From: Symbiodinium natans
Taxonomy: Eukaryota > Sar > Dinophyceae > Suessiales > Symbiodiniaceae
Length of the DNA: 64,000 nt
Assembly: GCA_905221605.1 (NCBI GenBank)
Contig: CAJNDS010001502.1
Span: 276,501 to 340,500, forward strand
Direction of reading: 5' to 3'
Shown here: positions 1 through 11,809 of the stretch, piece after piece
How positions within the stretch are numbered: the first letter of the stretch is position 1
How the letters are laid out: every line of letters starts with the position of its first letter
The notes under the pieces: model-generated
Told to the model about the DNA's origin: nothing
The model's input: only the letters and a program-made list of their open reading frames with translations
Databases searched by the model: none
Translations under genes and position numbers: made by a program

Positions 1-385
1 GCCAGCGTGCCTTCTTTATTGTATCAGCACTTCTCAGCTGTTTTTCAGGGAAGCTCTGAATGCGGATCGCCTTGTATGCAAAGGCAGAATGTCTGCATGT
101 CTACTCATGTGTCTTCGACCCAGTTGCACGGAATTGTTCAAAACAACCTTCAGAATGGACGGCCGGTTCTCCAAACTATGACCCCTTTGCTGGGTCCCTC
201 TTATACTACGGTACCTACCCTACAACCCTAAGGCCCTAAACCCTGAACCCTAATTGTCAGCACCCGGTCGCCATCTCCATGTTCAACTTAGCAAGTACAG
301 ACTGAGGCCGCGTGACGCATCCGCGAAGTTGAGCTCACCGACCACGAAGAAGCTCCTGCAAGACCGGAGGAGAACCGGAGGATTC

Positions 386-470
386 CTAAACCCTAAACCC
401 TAACCCTAAACCCTAAACCCCAAACCCTAAACCCTAAACCCCAAACCCCAAACCCTAAACCCCGTAATCC
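386..470 (-). repeat. Telomere-type CCCTAAA tract
   Basis: About ten copies, several as CCCCAAA or CCCTAA. Looser copies start at 217. Confidence 0.9.
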
Positions 471-595
471 CCTAAAAGAATAAGAAGAGCTTGAGGTTGA
501 AAGCCCTGCGTCCTCCTGCCGAACCAGTTCAGCAGATTCTCGTAAAGGGCATCCACAGAGAAGCGCTCGGCTTCAAAGCCTGAGATGCTTGGAGG

Positions 596-646
596 GTTTA
601 GGGTTTAGGGTTTAGGGTTTAGGGTTTAGGGTTTAGGGTTTAGGGA
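596..646 (+). repeat. Telomere-type TTTAGGG tract
   Basis: About seven uniform copies, opposite in orientation to the tract 130 bp upstream. Confidence 0.9.
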
Positions 647-1136
647 GTTAGAGTCTTGCTGGCAAGCTGTCTGAGTTTAAGCGAGTTTAGGGTTTAGGGG
701 TTTAGGGTTTTAGATCTTTTTCGGGGCGTTGTAGAGTTTGCAACAATGACCGACCATGCGCAGCAGACAGTGTTGCTGCAGGTCAGAGGCATCTGGCCTT
801 CTGGAAAACCGAGGGGGATCGTGTGCGGCTTAGGGTTCAGGGTTTAGGGTTTAGCTGAGAAGCAAATGGCCAACATCTTCTGGGTCAAGATCTCATTGGC
901 CTCCACACATTAGCACATGCCATCAAGAATGAGGTTTGGCAAGAAAAGGGATTGTCAATACGCAGCAGATGCTGCCGTTTGAAGGGTCGGATATCGTCTT
1001 TCTGGCTTTTCGAATTTCGGCTCGAGACCTTGTCGTCATCTGCCTTCTCTTGGAAGAATGCCATCTCACCTGAAGTAAGCTCAAGGAGATAAAGGAACTA
1101 GCCTCCCCACGGCCTCAAAGGAGCTAAGAGCATGAC

Positions 1137-1275
1137 CGCAGTAGATGAAACGAAGCAGCTCTGCCATAAGCTCCTCAACGACGGTTGTTGAGGAGAACAA
1201 GTGCATGTGCCGAACTGCATGCACGAAACGGGCACGGGCCGACTGCAGTACTGCATGGTTGTGAGTGATGCGAGT
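1137..1275 (-). CDS. BTB/POZ-like exon candidate
   Basis: Minus-strand reading HNHAVLQSARARFVHAVRHM, then SSTTVVEELMAELLRFIYCG. It resembles the BTB domain, where an H-x-x-x-L-x-x-x-S/A-R-x-x-F helix is followed some residues later by L-L-x-F-I-Y-x-G. The donor could be TGCG|GTCATG. The rest of a BTB protein was not found nearby, and the segment is short. Confidence 0.35.
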
Positions 1276-1584
1276 ACAAGGCCAAAGGCCAGAAGACAGC
1301 AATGCTAGACTAAGCCAAGCAGCACAATCGCACTGGATCTCATATCGTTCCTGAGCATGTCAGCATGACAGCAATCGTGCCTCTGGTTCCGCTGCATTTC
1401 AGACAGACCATTTGCAAAACAAGCAGCCGCTAGGAAAAAGGGATCGGCACCTTGAGCTGCGTGCAAGTGCTACAGTATGGTTTAGGGTTTACGGTTTAGG
1501 GGGAATTATCTCCACACACCAGAAGGTCTCACAGGAGACATCTTTCCCCGGTCCGTGCCCACATGGCCCAAGCGCGGTGCCTAG

Positions 1585-1692
1585 TTGGAGGTTCATCGGT
1601 TGTTAAAAGTGGGGTTAGAAGTACCCTAAGTGAGGTTATGCGTAAAGTTTCCATACTTATAACCCGAGTTTCAACTGCCCATGAACCTCCAA
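1585..1692. mobile_element. Family 4 inverted-repeat element
   Basis: TTGGAGGTTCATCGGTTG on the left and CAACTGCCCATGAACCTCCA on the right, with inner GGGGTTAGAAGTACCCTAAG. Confidence 0.65.
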
Positions 1693-1835
1693 GAGTAGTT
1701 CCATGAATGCCTCACTTGTGTGCCAAAATTGACGATGCGTCGAGGCACGCTTGTTCGTACCGATGGTGCCGCCAATGAAGTGCGCCGTCGAGAAGCCTCG
1801 CGCCACACCAGACATTCAACATTAAGCTCACGGCC

Positions 1836-1979
1836 CCCTAAACCCTAAACCCTAAACCCTAAACCCTAAACCCTAAACCCTAAACCCTAAACCCTAAACC
1901 CTAAACCCTAAACCTTAAACCCTAAACCCTAAACCCTAAACCCTAAACCCCAAACCCTAACCCTAAACCCTAAACCCCC
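1836..1979 (-). repeat. Longest telomere-type CCCTAAA tract
   Basis: About 20 nearly uniform copies with one CCTTAAA and a few CCCCAAA or CCCTAA variants near the right end. Confidence 0.95.
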
Positions 1980-1999
1980 GGAGCCACTCGGAGTGCATG

Positions 2000-2345
2000 C
2001 AAAACTTGGTTCTCCCACTTTCAAACCCGAAGCCTCCTTCGGTTTGTGGCCAAGCAGCCTGGCTTCATCGCATCGTCGCGCTTCCCGGCGATCGTGGCAG
2101 TGATTCCGCCGGCTAGAACCTAGGTGTCTGAAGGCTAGCTCTTTTCGCTTTACACTTTTGAGGTCTGGAATTTTCTGCATTAAGATGATTCTGCCAGAAT
2201 AGCGGGGACGAAGTCCACATCCCAGGCGACACCCCGAACACACCGCTCCAGATTCAAGATGCAGTGGAGACAAGAGGCAGATCTGTCGATTGGCTGTGAG
2301 AACTGGATGGATTGCAGGTCTTGCAGCAAGCGGGTATAGCCTCAT
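2000..2345 (-). CDS. Candidate exon between telomere-type tracts, unknown product
   Basis: Minus strand is open between two CCCTAAA tracts: KIPDLKSVKRKELAFRHLGS, then EARRCDEARLLGHKPKEASG. Basic composition. No splice site or family can be assigned with confidence. Confidence 0.2.
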
Positions 2346-3735
2346 TTTTCTGACCGCTGCTGCAACCCCTAAACCCTAAACCCTAAACCCTAAACCCTAA
2401 ACCCTCAAAGGCCAGCTTCACCTCAAACCCTGGACAACTGGATCCCAGTCTTAAGTTGACAAAATCGGGCCGGCCATCACATCACCCTCCTTGCCTTGCA
2501 CAAGAAACCTTCGGAAAAGGAGAAGACCGACATGCGGCCAGGAGCCCAGAATCAATGAAGCTGAAAGCCACTGTCTTGATACTTTAGGGTTTAGGGTTTA
2601 GGATTTAGGGTTTAGGGGTTACTTATTTGCAGATCCAGCGGCCCATGGCCTTGAAATACTCCCTGGGCGCCGGGATCTCATCGTGATCAGCGCTCCGGCT
2701 CATGAGCTTGCCAAACTGACCTGGATGCATCAAAAACTGGTTTATATACTGTAATGAATACAGTATCATTTATTATAAATATTACACTCCCTTTTTGTAA
2801 CCCGGGACCGGATTCTATAACCCTGAACACTAAACCACCAAGGGAACTTGCTTCGGTGTAAACCCCCTTTGGCCTACACCCTAAACCCCCTATTTAGGGC
2901 ATAGCCAACCTGGTCTTGGCCAGTTTCCTTGTGTGCCGCACTCGGCGTCTTGAACCGAGCAGCGGATCTTGCCGCAAAAGCCGCCAGAAGTGTCCAAGAT
3001 ACCTCCGTTCTAACGAACAGAACAGCACCGAATGACTCTGCGATCCGAGCATCGCCCTCCCACAAACTCTTAGTTGAGTCTCTGTTCTTGCACTCTTAAG
3101 CACGTGCCAGGAAGCCTGCCATGTTGTGGGGCATCCTGCCCCTCCTGGTCCCAGCATGGCTCCCTGCCAAAAATGTCTTAACCCCATCGTTTGGCCAAGA
3201 TGCGCGTGTGGCATCGAAACAAAGGACCACCCTGTGGAAGCAATGCCAGGGAGGAGCAAGGCTTGGCTAGTTGACTCTCTCTCGCTCTCTCAGGCTTTAG
3301 GGTTTTAGGGTTTTAGGGTTTAGGGTTTACTCGGCGCTATCTCTGAGTCTGAGCAACTGAGCGCGACTGCACTGTGAACCAGCACGGTTTAGGGTTCAGG
3401 GTTAAAGTCAGCTGCGGTCCTTAATGTGGATGCCGAAGTCTCCACTGCTGGTCTCCTGAAAGATCCTGAGCGTACATGGCTACTGCGCAAGCCGCACGGC
3501 GACACGGATGTTTCAGCTCGGCTGCTCCCGAAACAGGCGGGATGAACCCTGGATCTGGTGGAGGCCCGCCTGCCCAGCTGGAGATCTTCACGTGCGATTG
3601 GCAAAGCCCGCAACGCATCGTAACACCCGACATCCCACCACCATCCCACCAAGATCTCGAGGGCTTGCAGGACTTGACTGGAACCCTTAGGCTCACAATA
3701 GCCCCAAAAAGCCTTTTGTTTTTCGGCCTTGGGGA

Positions 3736-3840
3736 ACCTAGTTCATGGTTGGGATAATTTGAAAAATATTTTTCTATTCCTCATTGGGTGTCTGGTACCC
3801 TTAAAAAATGTATCAAATGTTACACTACTATGACAAAGGA
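3736..3840. mobile_element. Family 7 inverted-repeat element
   Basis: TTCATGGTTGGGATAATTTG at the left and ATGTTACACTACTATGACA at the right, core TCATTGGGTGTCTGGTACCC. The second copy is at 55,553-55,695. Confidence 0.5.
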
Positions 3841-3965
3841 ACAGGCGCCTCCTTCCTTGCCATGTCGGCCAGCCGAGATTGGGCCGTGTGCCCCTATTCC
3901 TTGAGGTGGAATGGCCGCAGGATCCCACGGCTGAGAGGCACATTTTATTTAGGGTTTAGGGCTTA

Positions 3966-4068
3966 CGTACTACGAACATAGGGGACCCCTAATATGGACC
4001 CCCCAAATAGTAGGATCCCCTTGCAATGAAGACCCCTAATATCTTAAACCCCATGATTTTCGGGACCA
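3966..4068. mobile_element. Family 3 element, diverged
   Basis: ACGAACATAGGGGACCCCTA, then CAAATAGTAGGATCCCC and CCCCATGATTTTCGGG. The inverted-repeat layout and the GGATCC core survive. Confidence 0.4.
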
Positions 4069-4069
4069 C

Positions 4070-5580
4070 CAAAGGCCACCTCCAACCAGCTGGCCACCGT
4101 GCCAACAAATTCCGACACTACGCGCAGCCGCGCTAAGCAGCAGCTTGCCTTCATGGGTTTGCAATTCTCGTCCGTCCGAATCCTGATCTCGAGTCCGAGT
4201 ACTTGCAAGGCGCATCCGACGCACGGAGCAACAGTCAGTTGCAGCTACTCGGCTACTCCGCCAACTGCAGAATCCCACATTTGTGAGCGTCTGGCTTGTA
4301 CTGCTCATTCAGGACATCGATCGCGTCCTGGTGTGCTCCGTAAGCTCTAAGGATGTTTGAGGACATTGCAGCAGATGCCATCTGATGCTACTGAAGGCAC
4401 AGCGGACTTGTTTTCTCACCACGTCAGCCGCAATCCGCATAGCTCTGCAGCACATCTGCGACAGCCTCCACAACATTACCAAGTTTGACGAAGGCTCGCA
4501 GCACATCTGGAACCGAATCTTTCCCTTCAACTGCCAATGCTTACAAGCAGTGTTCGCAATCACCTGTTCGGGGTGGCAACGCCACTTGCGCCCTTTCGGC
4601 TGCAAAGCTTGCGGTATGTGAAAGCTGTTGGATATTCTTTCGCGCGGGAGATTCTTGGCGGAAAGTGTAAAGTCTTTCGCGGCTACCATGTTCGCATCAT
4701 GTAAGCGTGATACATATGCCATGATTTGGAACGCGTTGGAGTGAGCATACAGGGCTTTGAAATGAATTGCGCAGGTGGCCCTCGTGGCCCACAATGGCGC
4801 AGCTTGAGCAACACCAGAGTCAAGAGCAACCACAAAGCACAACGTTTGAATTTTCGCTTAAAAGATAAAAATGCAAGTCTTTCGCTGTGTCTTTCGCCAG
4901 TCCTTTCGTGGAACACTATAACGGCTTCAAATGCCTCTTAAATGTCTCTTTTGTATAACATGACAGGGGAGCTTTACAACAACCCTCATGTCCACATCGC
5001 ACGATGAACCTTGTGGTCTTCCTTTTTCACATCTCTCAACCTCCAACATACATACCATACGGCAGCATTGACTTTTTGATTTGAGAGACTTTGTTGTCCC
5101 TTGTAGTGGTGTGGAAACCCTGAACCCTGATTGGGGGACTTTGCTAAACTTACGACTTAGGGAACTGCTTCTTCTCATGAAAGCATGGTTATTCTACAAC
5201 ATATTACTAAGTCGTGTTTCTATTTGTCCTGTCAAAAACCACCTGCTATAACACAAATGATAGCCCTACCTACACATATTATCACATTCATGTCACTTCC
5301 CTTACAGTTTACCGGGCAGTACCCTGCAAGGTAATTTTCCTACGATATTTCCCTTGCTCGTGTCCATCCAATGTGAATCAAGTGGAGCTACATCTGTTTC
5401 ATTTAAAGCAATATCCAACTAATTAGGCATTTCCGTTCTATGTCGCTCCTAAGCTATAATGTAGCCTGTATGAATGTGTAAGACAACAAGCCAAACGCAC
5501 AGAAAATGGAATTCTCATTTATCAGTCAAACTGAAGCAAAACACAAAAGAATAACCAAGATTCTGCGACCCCCTGTAACC
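4070..5580. other. No supported feature
   Basis: Both strands hold short overlapping open frames without splice-consistent or domain-like readings. AT content rises after 5,200. No promoter or RNA signal is seen. Confidence 0.4.
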
Positions 5581-5837
5581 CTACATCCTGTGAAGCATAG
5601 AGTTTAAGGCTTTCACCCTTTTTGACACTGGACTGAAAGGCCAGCCAGAATCCAAAGTTAAAACCTTAAACCCTAAAGCCCCCCCGGTTGCCTCCCTCCG
5701 TGCCAGCGCTGCAAGGTCTCCGAGCAAAGCGCGGAGCTTGGGCCCGCGAAGCCGTGCCAAAGCCTGCTGCGCCAAGAGCCTGGGCTTCCGAATACCGCGG
5801 TTTAATCGTGGAGACCGCGCCGTTAGGCACGGGGTGG

Positions 5838-6020
5838 GGGGGTTAGTCCTCCAGGCAGTATGAGGGGGGGGGTTAGTTCTCCAAGATAACGAAGGGGGGG
5901 GGGGTGACGGGCGTAGGGGGGGGAAGGGGGCCCCCTCATACTTTCTCAAGAACTGACCCCCCTCATACTCCCTGAAGGACTGACCCCCCCCCCAATTCTC
6001 CCGAAAGACAAACCCCTCCC
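5838..6020. repeat. Poly-G/poly-C inverted block
   Basis: Runs of 7-10 G separated by phrases such as TTAGTCCTCCAGGCAGTATGA and TTAGTTCTCCAAGATAACGA, then runs of C separated by CTCATACTCCCTGAAGGACTG. The C half is an inverted version of the G half, so the block could form a long hairpin. The C-type phrase recurs at 7,320-7,490. Confidence 0.75.
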
Positions 6021-6029
6021 CCTCATAAC

Positions 6030-6735
6030 CCCCCCGCTCTTTGACTACGTCAGAAAGGATTTTGTTCTAATTTGGATTGTACTCTAATTCTCTATCAATT
6101 CTCTACTTCTCTAATTTTCGAGGAATGAATACAAGAAATAGAAACAAGAAACGGGGGGGGGGGGGTGGAATTTAGACGAATTCTCTACTTCTCTACTCAT
6201 TCTATTTCAGCAAACCGACAGTGTAGGACACTGTCGGTTTGAAATCTGAGCAAATAGGGGGGGGGTTGATACGTCCGAAAGACTTTGTTGTCATCTGGAT
6301 TGTACTCTAATTCTCTATCAATTCTCTACTTCTCTCATGTTCGAAGAATGAATACAAGAAACAAAAACAAGAAACGAGGGGGGTGGAATTTAGACAAATT
6401 CTCTACTTCTCTACTCATTCTATCCCAGCAGACCGACAGTGTAGGACCATAGGGCAATCTGAGCAAATGGGGGGGGCTGCGCCCCCCCCAACCCCCCCGC
6501 TTTTTGATTACGTCAGAAAGGACTTTGTTGTCACTTGGATTATACTCTAATTCTCTATGAATTCTCCGCTTCTCTAATATTCGAGGAATGAAGACAAGAA
6601 AAAAACAGGAAACGGGGTGTGGAATTTACACTAATGCTCTACTTCTCTACTCATTCTATTTCAGCAGACCGACAGTGTAGGACTATAGGGCAATCTGAGC
6701 AAATGGGGGGGGGCTGCGCCCCCAACCCCCCCGCT
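6030..6735 (+). repeat. Three tandem copies of a ~230-bp repeat
   Basis: Copies begin near 6,036, 6,270 and 6,500. Each has GTCAGAAAGGA or similar, ATTGTACTCTAATTCTCTAT, TTCGAGGAATGAATACAAGA, a G-run of variable length, TCTACTCATTCTATTTCAGC and GACCGACAGTGTAGGAC. Copy 1 carries an extra inverted GTGTAGGACACTGTCGGTTT. Copies 2 and 3 end in a G-run/C-run pair around GGGCTGCGCCC. No coding sequence. Confidence 0.85.
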
Positions 6736-6746
6736 TTTTGATCGAC

Positions 6747-7268
<522 letters not shown>

Positions 7269-7317
7269 CTACTGCTAAAGCTACTGGTACTGCTACTGCG
7301 CTACACCTGGGCGGGGG

Positions 7318-7490
7318 GGAACCACCCCCCCCCCCCCTCAATACTCGGACCCCCCCCCCCCCAAATACTCCCGAAAGACACAGCCCCCCCCCCCTTAAAA
7401 CTCCGGGAAAAACAACCGCCCCCCCCTCATACTCCCGAAAGAAACCCCCCCCCCCTTCAAACTCCCGGAAGACAAATCCCCCCACCCCGC
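7318..7490 (+). repeat. Poly-C interspersed repeat
   Basis: Five C-runs of 7-14 bases separated by near-identical 15-20-bp phrases such as AAATACTCCCGAAAGACA and TTCAAACTCCCGGAAGACAA. Same family as the C half of 5,838-6,020. Confidence 0.8.
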
Positions 7491-7704
7491 TGACGGCGCT
7501 ACCTGTAATCGCTCACACTCGGACAAGCCAGTGTGTGTATGCCCGCTATACAATGCCGGGGTGCTGGAGTGGTCGGGTTATAGGCGGTCACAAGAAGAAC
7601 GATGAGCCACGCACAAGTTGTTGGCACGCGGTCTTGGTCACCCAAAAATCAGAATGCCATCCGTTGGTGCGTGATTCGGGGGGGATGACCCCCAGGATCG
7701 GTAT

Positions 7705-8312
7705 GCCAGCCTTTTGTGTAGGTGGGAGGCCCTGATCCCCTCGGGGGGTCTGAAGCCTTTGAGATGTGGTGGGTTTGCAGTGCTTCCCAGAGCTTTCCAG
7801 CACCCGGTACGAAGAGAAAAAGGTCCCAGCACACGCGAAAATGCGAAAGATGTATTCACGAACATTCAAAAAAAATTCACCACACACAAAAGACAGGCAC
7901 ATCTGAGATCGAGACTGAAAGATCGCCTGATCCCCTCGGGGGGTCTGAGATGCGGTGGGTTTGCAGTGCTTCCCAGTGCTTTTCCAGCCGGTAAAAAGTT
8001 AACAAAAAAAGTCCCAGCACACTCGAAAATGCGAAAGATGTATTCACGAACGTTCAGAAAAAATTCACCACACACAAAAGGCAGGCACATCTGAGATCGA
8101 GACTGAAAGATCGCCTGATCCCCTCGGGGTCTGAAGACGCCTGATCCCCTCGGGGGGTGGGTTTGCAGTGCTTCCCAGTGCTTTCCAGCACCCGGTACAA
8201 CGTAAAAAAAGTCCCAGCACACACGAAACTGCGAAAGATGTATTCGCGAACGTTCCAAAAAACACCACACACAAAAGGCAGGCACATCTGAGATCGAGAC
8301 TGTGGGGCATAG
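7705..8312 (+). repeat. Three tandem copies of a ~195-bp repeat
   Basis: Copies start near 7,730, 7,927 and 8,116/8,140. Each has CTGATCCCCTCGGGGGGTCT, GGTTTGCAGTGCTTCCCAG, GTCCCAGCACAC, CGAAAGATGTATTC, CACCACACACAAAAG and GGCACATCTGAGATCGAGAC. Copy 3 contains an extra start of the unit. The overlapping ORFs on both strands arise from the repeat. Confidence 0.85.
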
Positions 8313-9777
8313 AAAGTTTCTTCAGTGCAGTGCGCTCGGCTTTTTGGCATGCCATCACCACTTCGCTGCAGAGGAATGCAGGGGGATCTAGAAAAACCAT
8401 TTGCAAGAGCCGGGGCACGGGGGATTGCTTGCCACTTGCGCGCCTAAACGATCCGTGCAGACCTGCGCAAGAAAAAAATGCGTGCGCCATCCGCTTGTGC
8501 GTGAAATTGTGGCTGACTGCACCGGAGTTCCCGGACCCGGATGCCAGCCATTTGTGCGATTTTTTTGGAAAAAACAGAGTGCCAGGCACGCGGTGGTCGT
8601 TTTCTCTATGCCATCTTCTTGTGACCCCCTTTTGGGTGCCGGGGTCGGATTGTTCTTATGCCTACGATTGAAAGTTGCTACCCCTGTTATGACTTTTACA
8701 ACCTTGCTGGTATGACTATGCAACTTCAGAGTTGACAGGCCACCTGCTGCTAAGGTCCGGCGGCGCCTTAAGTCCCATCTTGGGACGCAAACACATGCGG
8801 AGGCTCAGTTCCTGGCTGGCGGCGCATCTTGCACCGACCAACACTCCCCTGTCTGGTGTCTATTTGCCGATTTCGATAATGACCCGGAATGGATCTGCAT
8901 GGGGCCCTGTTGAAAGCTTTTGTAGGGGGCATAAGCTGCGTGCAGCAAGGTGTGAGGTTTAAGCTTCAGAACACTCCGCGGCCAGCTGGATCTCGGGCCG
9001 CGCCGCCGGGTTACCCCGAATTAACGGAAGACCTGCGGCGTTGGCGGCCTGAAGGCCGCGTGGCCGCTGCGCGGGCTTGATGTGGCGGGGACATCGAGGT
9101 GGCGCCTTGTGGGCGCCCATCCCTTGATATCCTTAGGCGAGGCCCACATCTTCTCCGCACCTCCTCCGCAGCCTCCCCCATGAAGGAAGCCAACCGCAAA
9201 ACTGCCTCTGGTGGACTCCTGGGTGGACTCTGTGCGCCCCAGCAACACGGGGAGCGGCTCCTCCGGCGACTTCCCAACGGGAGCGTCTGGAGTAAAGGTC
9301 AACACTGCTCTTCTGCCCAGCAGCACACTGCTGCTCTGGCGTTAGCTCCGTTAGCTCCTCTTCGGAGAAAATGGAACCCATCGCTTTCAGATTTCAGAAC
9401 AGGGCAGAAGTCGGGTCCTCCAAGGAGCTGAGCCAACCCAACGCTCAAAGGTTCTTGAGCGTTTAGGGTTTAGGGTTTAGGGTTTAGGTGTGCTCTTGGC
9501 GTTTTCTTGAAGAAGCTTACTGTAAGTCGAGGCGCGGGACGAAGCGGCGACACAGCGCAGTCTAGCAGTCTGCTAGCAAAAGGTTACGACAGGTACGAAC
9601 GCCATGCCACGTCCTTCCGTGTTTGTGGCAACTCTGGGAAGCTTACGCATGGAGGCTGTACGGTAACGCTATCAGCGGCTTGAGCCGTAGGTTCAGGGTG
9701 TAGGGTTTAGGGTTTGGCACCTTTGTTAGGGTTCAGGGCTCAGGGTTTGTAACACAATAGAATACAATCCAAAATCA

Positions 9778-9897
9778 AATGGGTAGTTCTCTCAATCAGG
9801 GTGCCTTATTAAATTTGGGTCCCCTATCAGGCACGGCACCCTTGAATCAAAACCCCAAAAGTAACCCAAATTTGGCAAACTACCCATATAACACAAC
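9778..9897. mobile_element. Inverted-repeat element, single copy here
   Basis: AAATGGGTAGTTCTCTCAAT and, inverted at the right, AACTACCCATATAACAC, with inner pairs AAATTTGGGT / ACCCAAATTT. Size and layout match the other families but the core differs. Confidence 0.5.
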
Positions 9898-10049
9898 ATG
9901 AGCATAAACACCAGGTCATGTCACGCAAGAAATGCAAGTATGATACACTGTTCTTCAGGCTCAGGGTTTGGAGGGCGCAGGGTAACTAGAGTCTGCTGTT
10001 TACTCTAAAGGACCGGTAGATGGTAGTGAGCCCTTTTTCTAAGCCTATA

Positions 10050-10133
10050 CACCCTAACCCTAAACCCTAAACCCTAAACCCTAAACCCTAAACCCTAAAC
10101 CCTAAGCCCTAAACCCTAAACCCTAAGCCCTGA
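10050..10133 (-). repeat. Telomere-type CCCTAAA tract
   Basis: About twelve copies, two of them CCCTAAG. Confidence 0.9.
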
Positions 10134-11317
10134 TGCTGTGGCCATGGGGCCGGTCTGCAGCGGACAAAGCTGCCATGAAGGGTGCCCCCACAGCAGCAGA
10201 AATGGTGGACATATAGACCTGCTCATGTCCTCAAGCTGCTGCAGTAGGGGAGTCGAGATGGGGGCTGCAAGAACTTGCAACTTCTACAGACCTTTGCAGT
10301 TGATGCTGCAGCATTTAAAATTGCGACAGGCCGCTCTCTGCCAACGCTGAGAACACCTTGAAGGTCTGAGCGTTCATGCTCCTGGGGCGGCATCAACTGC
10401 GCGATCTCTTAGCTCTCCCGAGCAGCAAGATGCTCCCAATTGCCTGCCTCGGCCATGCGTGGAAGTGGGCAAAGATGGCCTGCGCCAAGCTAGAGACGTC
10501 ACCTCGTCGATGCAGCAACAAAAGGCAGGGAAGGTTACTCGAACCATGCATCCTGCATGTGCTCTTCGGTCAGCTCTCTCTCTCTCTTTGCTGTTCTAGT
10601 AGTCTTGAGCTGCCTTGGCCCAGGGAGAGGGCTCGCGACGTCAGCAGCCGCTGCAGGAATACCAGCACAGGCTTCAGCACATCATGCCTGGCAGGTGCCC
10701 ATCGGCGCAAAGTTAAACAGGCAACAGCTGACACTTAAGCCGGGGACTTCAGCAAGCAATCACCGCCCGTCGCCACATTAAGCGCATGAAGCACTGTTTC
10801 ACTGTTCCCTTCTAGGACCTCGCCCACTGCCGTTCAAGCCTCCATGTGTCTCTAGAACCATACACCTAACCCTGAACCCTAAACCCTAAACGCTAGACCC
10901 CCCATACACATCTGCAAAGGACAGAAGATCCGACATGCCGGAGAAACTCCGTAGAGGCCAAAGCCGCCACCGAAAGTTGGGCCAGGGGCGGGACCTTGGC
11001 TGAAAGGGTTCCAAGCTTCTTGTTTGGGACTCGCCATCTCGGCCTGTTTAACATGTGAAAGCACCCTAAACCCTAAACCCTAAACCCTAAACCGTAAACC
11101 CTAAACCCTAAACCCTACGTGTCAAGGCCGAGTCGCCTGTGGAGAGGCGAAGAGTGCATCACCTGACCAGCTTTCGTCTCCTACTTTACTTGCCATCGTA
11201 CACCCCGAACAGTGCGAGACCCTGTGAGACCAGAAGTCAAAAAGCCATGACAGCTTCACGTTTCGTCACCCTAAACCCTATTTTACGGCTAGGACTGCTG
11301 CACTGCCTGCCTGGAAG

Positions 11318-11392
11318 CCCTAAACCCTAAACCCTAAACCCTAAACCCTAAACCCTAAACCCTAAACCCTAAACCCTAAACCCTAAACCCAG
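11318..11392 (-). repeat. Telomere-type CCCTAAA tract
   Basis: About ten uniform copies, followed at once by a (TA)n(CA)n microsatellite (11,408-11,433). Another tract is at 11,064-11,115. Confidence 0.9.
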
Positions 11393-11809
11393 ATGTCCAA
11401 AAGGAAAATATATATATATATATACACACACACACCTAGTTAGAGCTGGTGGAGCAGATTGCAAGCATCGCATGTGCAAACGCTTCCACACATTGCGCGG
11501 TGCCTGCAGAGGCCGCGAGACAGGAGCAAAGATCGAGGAAAGGGACAAGGTCCTTCCAATGAAGGAATCACTGTGCAGTCCATCAGCAACAAAACAACTA
11601 CAGGTCGGGGATGCTTTTTCCATTGCGACATACCCTGGTCCTCTGCAGCGCGTCCGTGCTGTACATGTGTCCTGTCTTTGTGGAGTGTTGGGCAGCATTC
11701 ACACACAGGAGAGAATCTTTGACCAGCAATCAAAGCTCGTGCTGCAGCCAAAGCTCAACGATGCGCTGGAGATGACATCCTCAACTCACGCACTCGGCGA
11801 CAAGGTAGC

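Noticed and set aside
1836-1979. A true chromosome end
   Set aside because: Sequence with exons continues on both sides, and nearby tracts run in both orientations.
7535-8350. Repeated ORFs reading CLPFVCGEFFLNVREYIF on the minus strand, and plus-strand partners
   Set aside because: They follow the 195-bp tandem repeat; frames shift between copies and no domain is seen.
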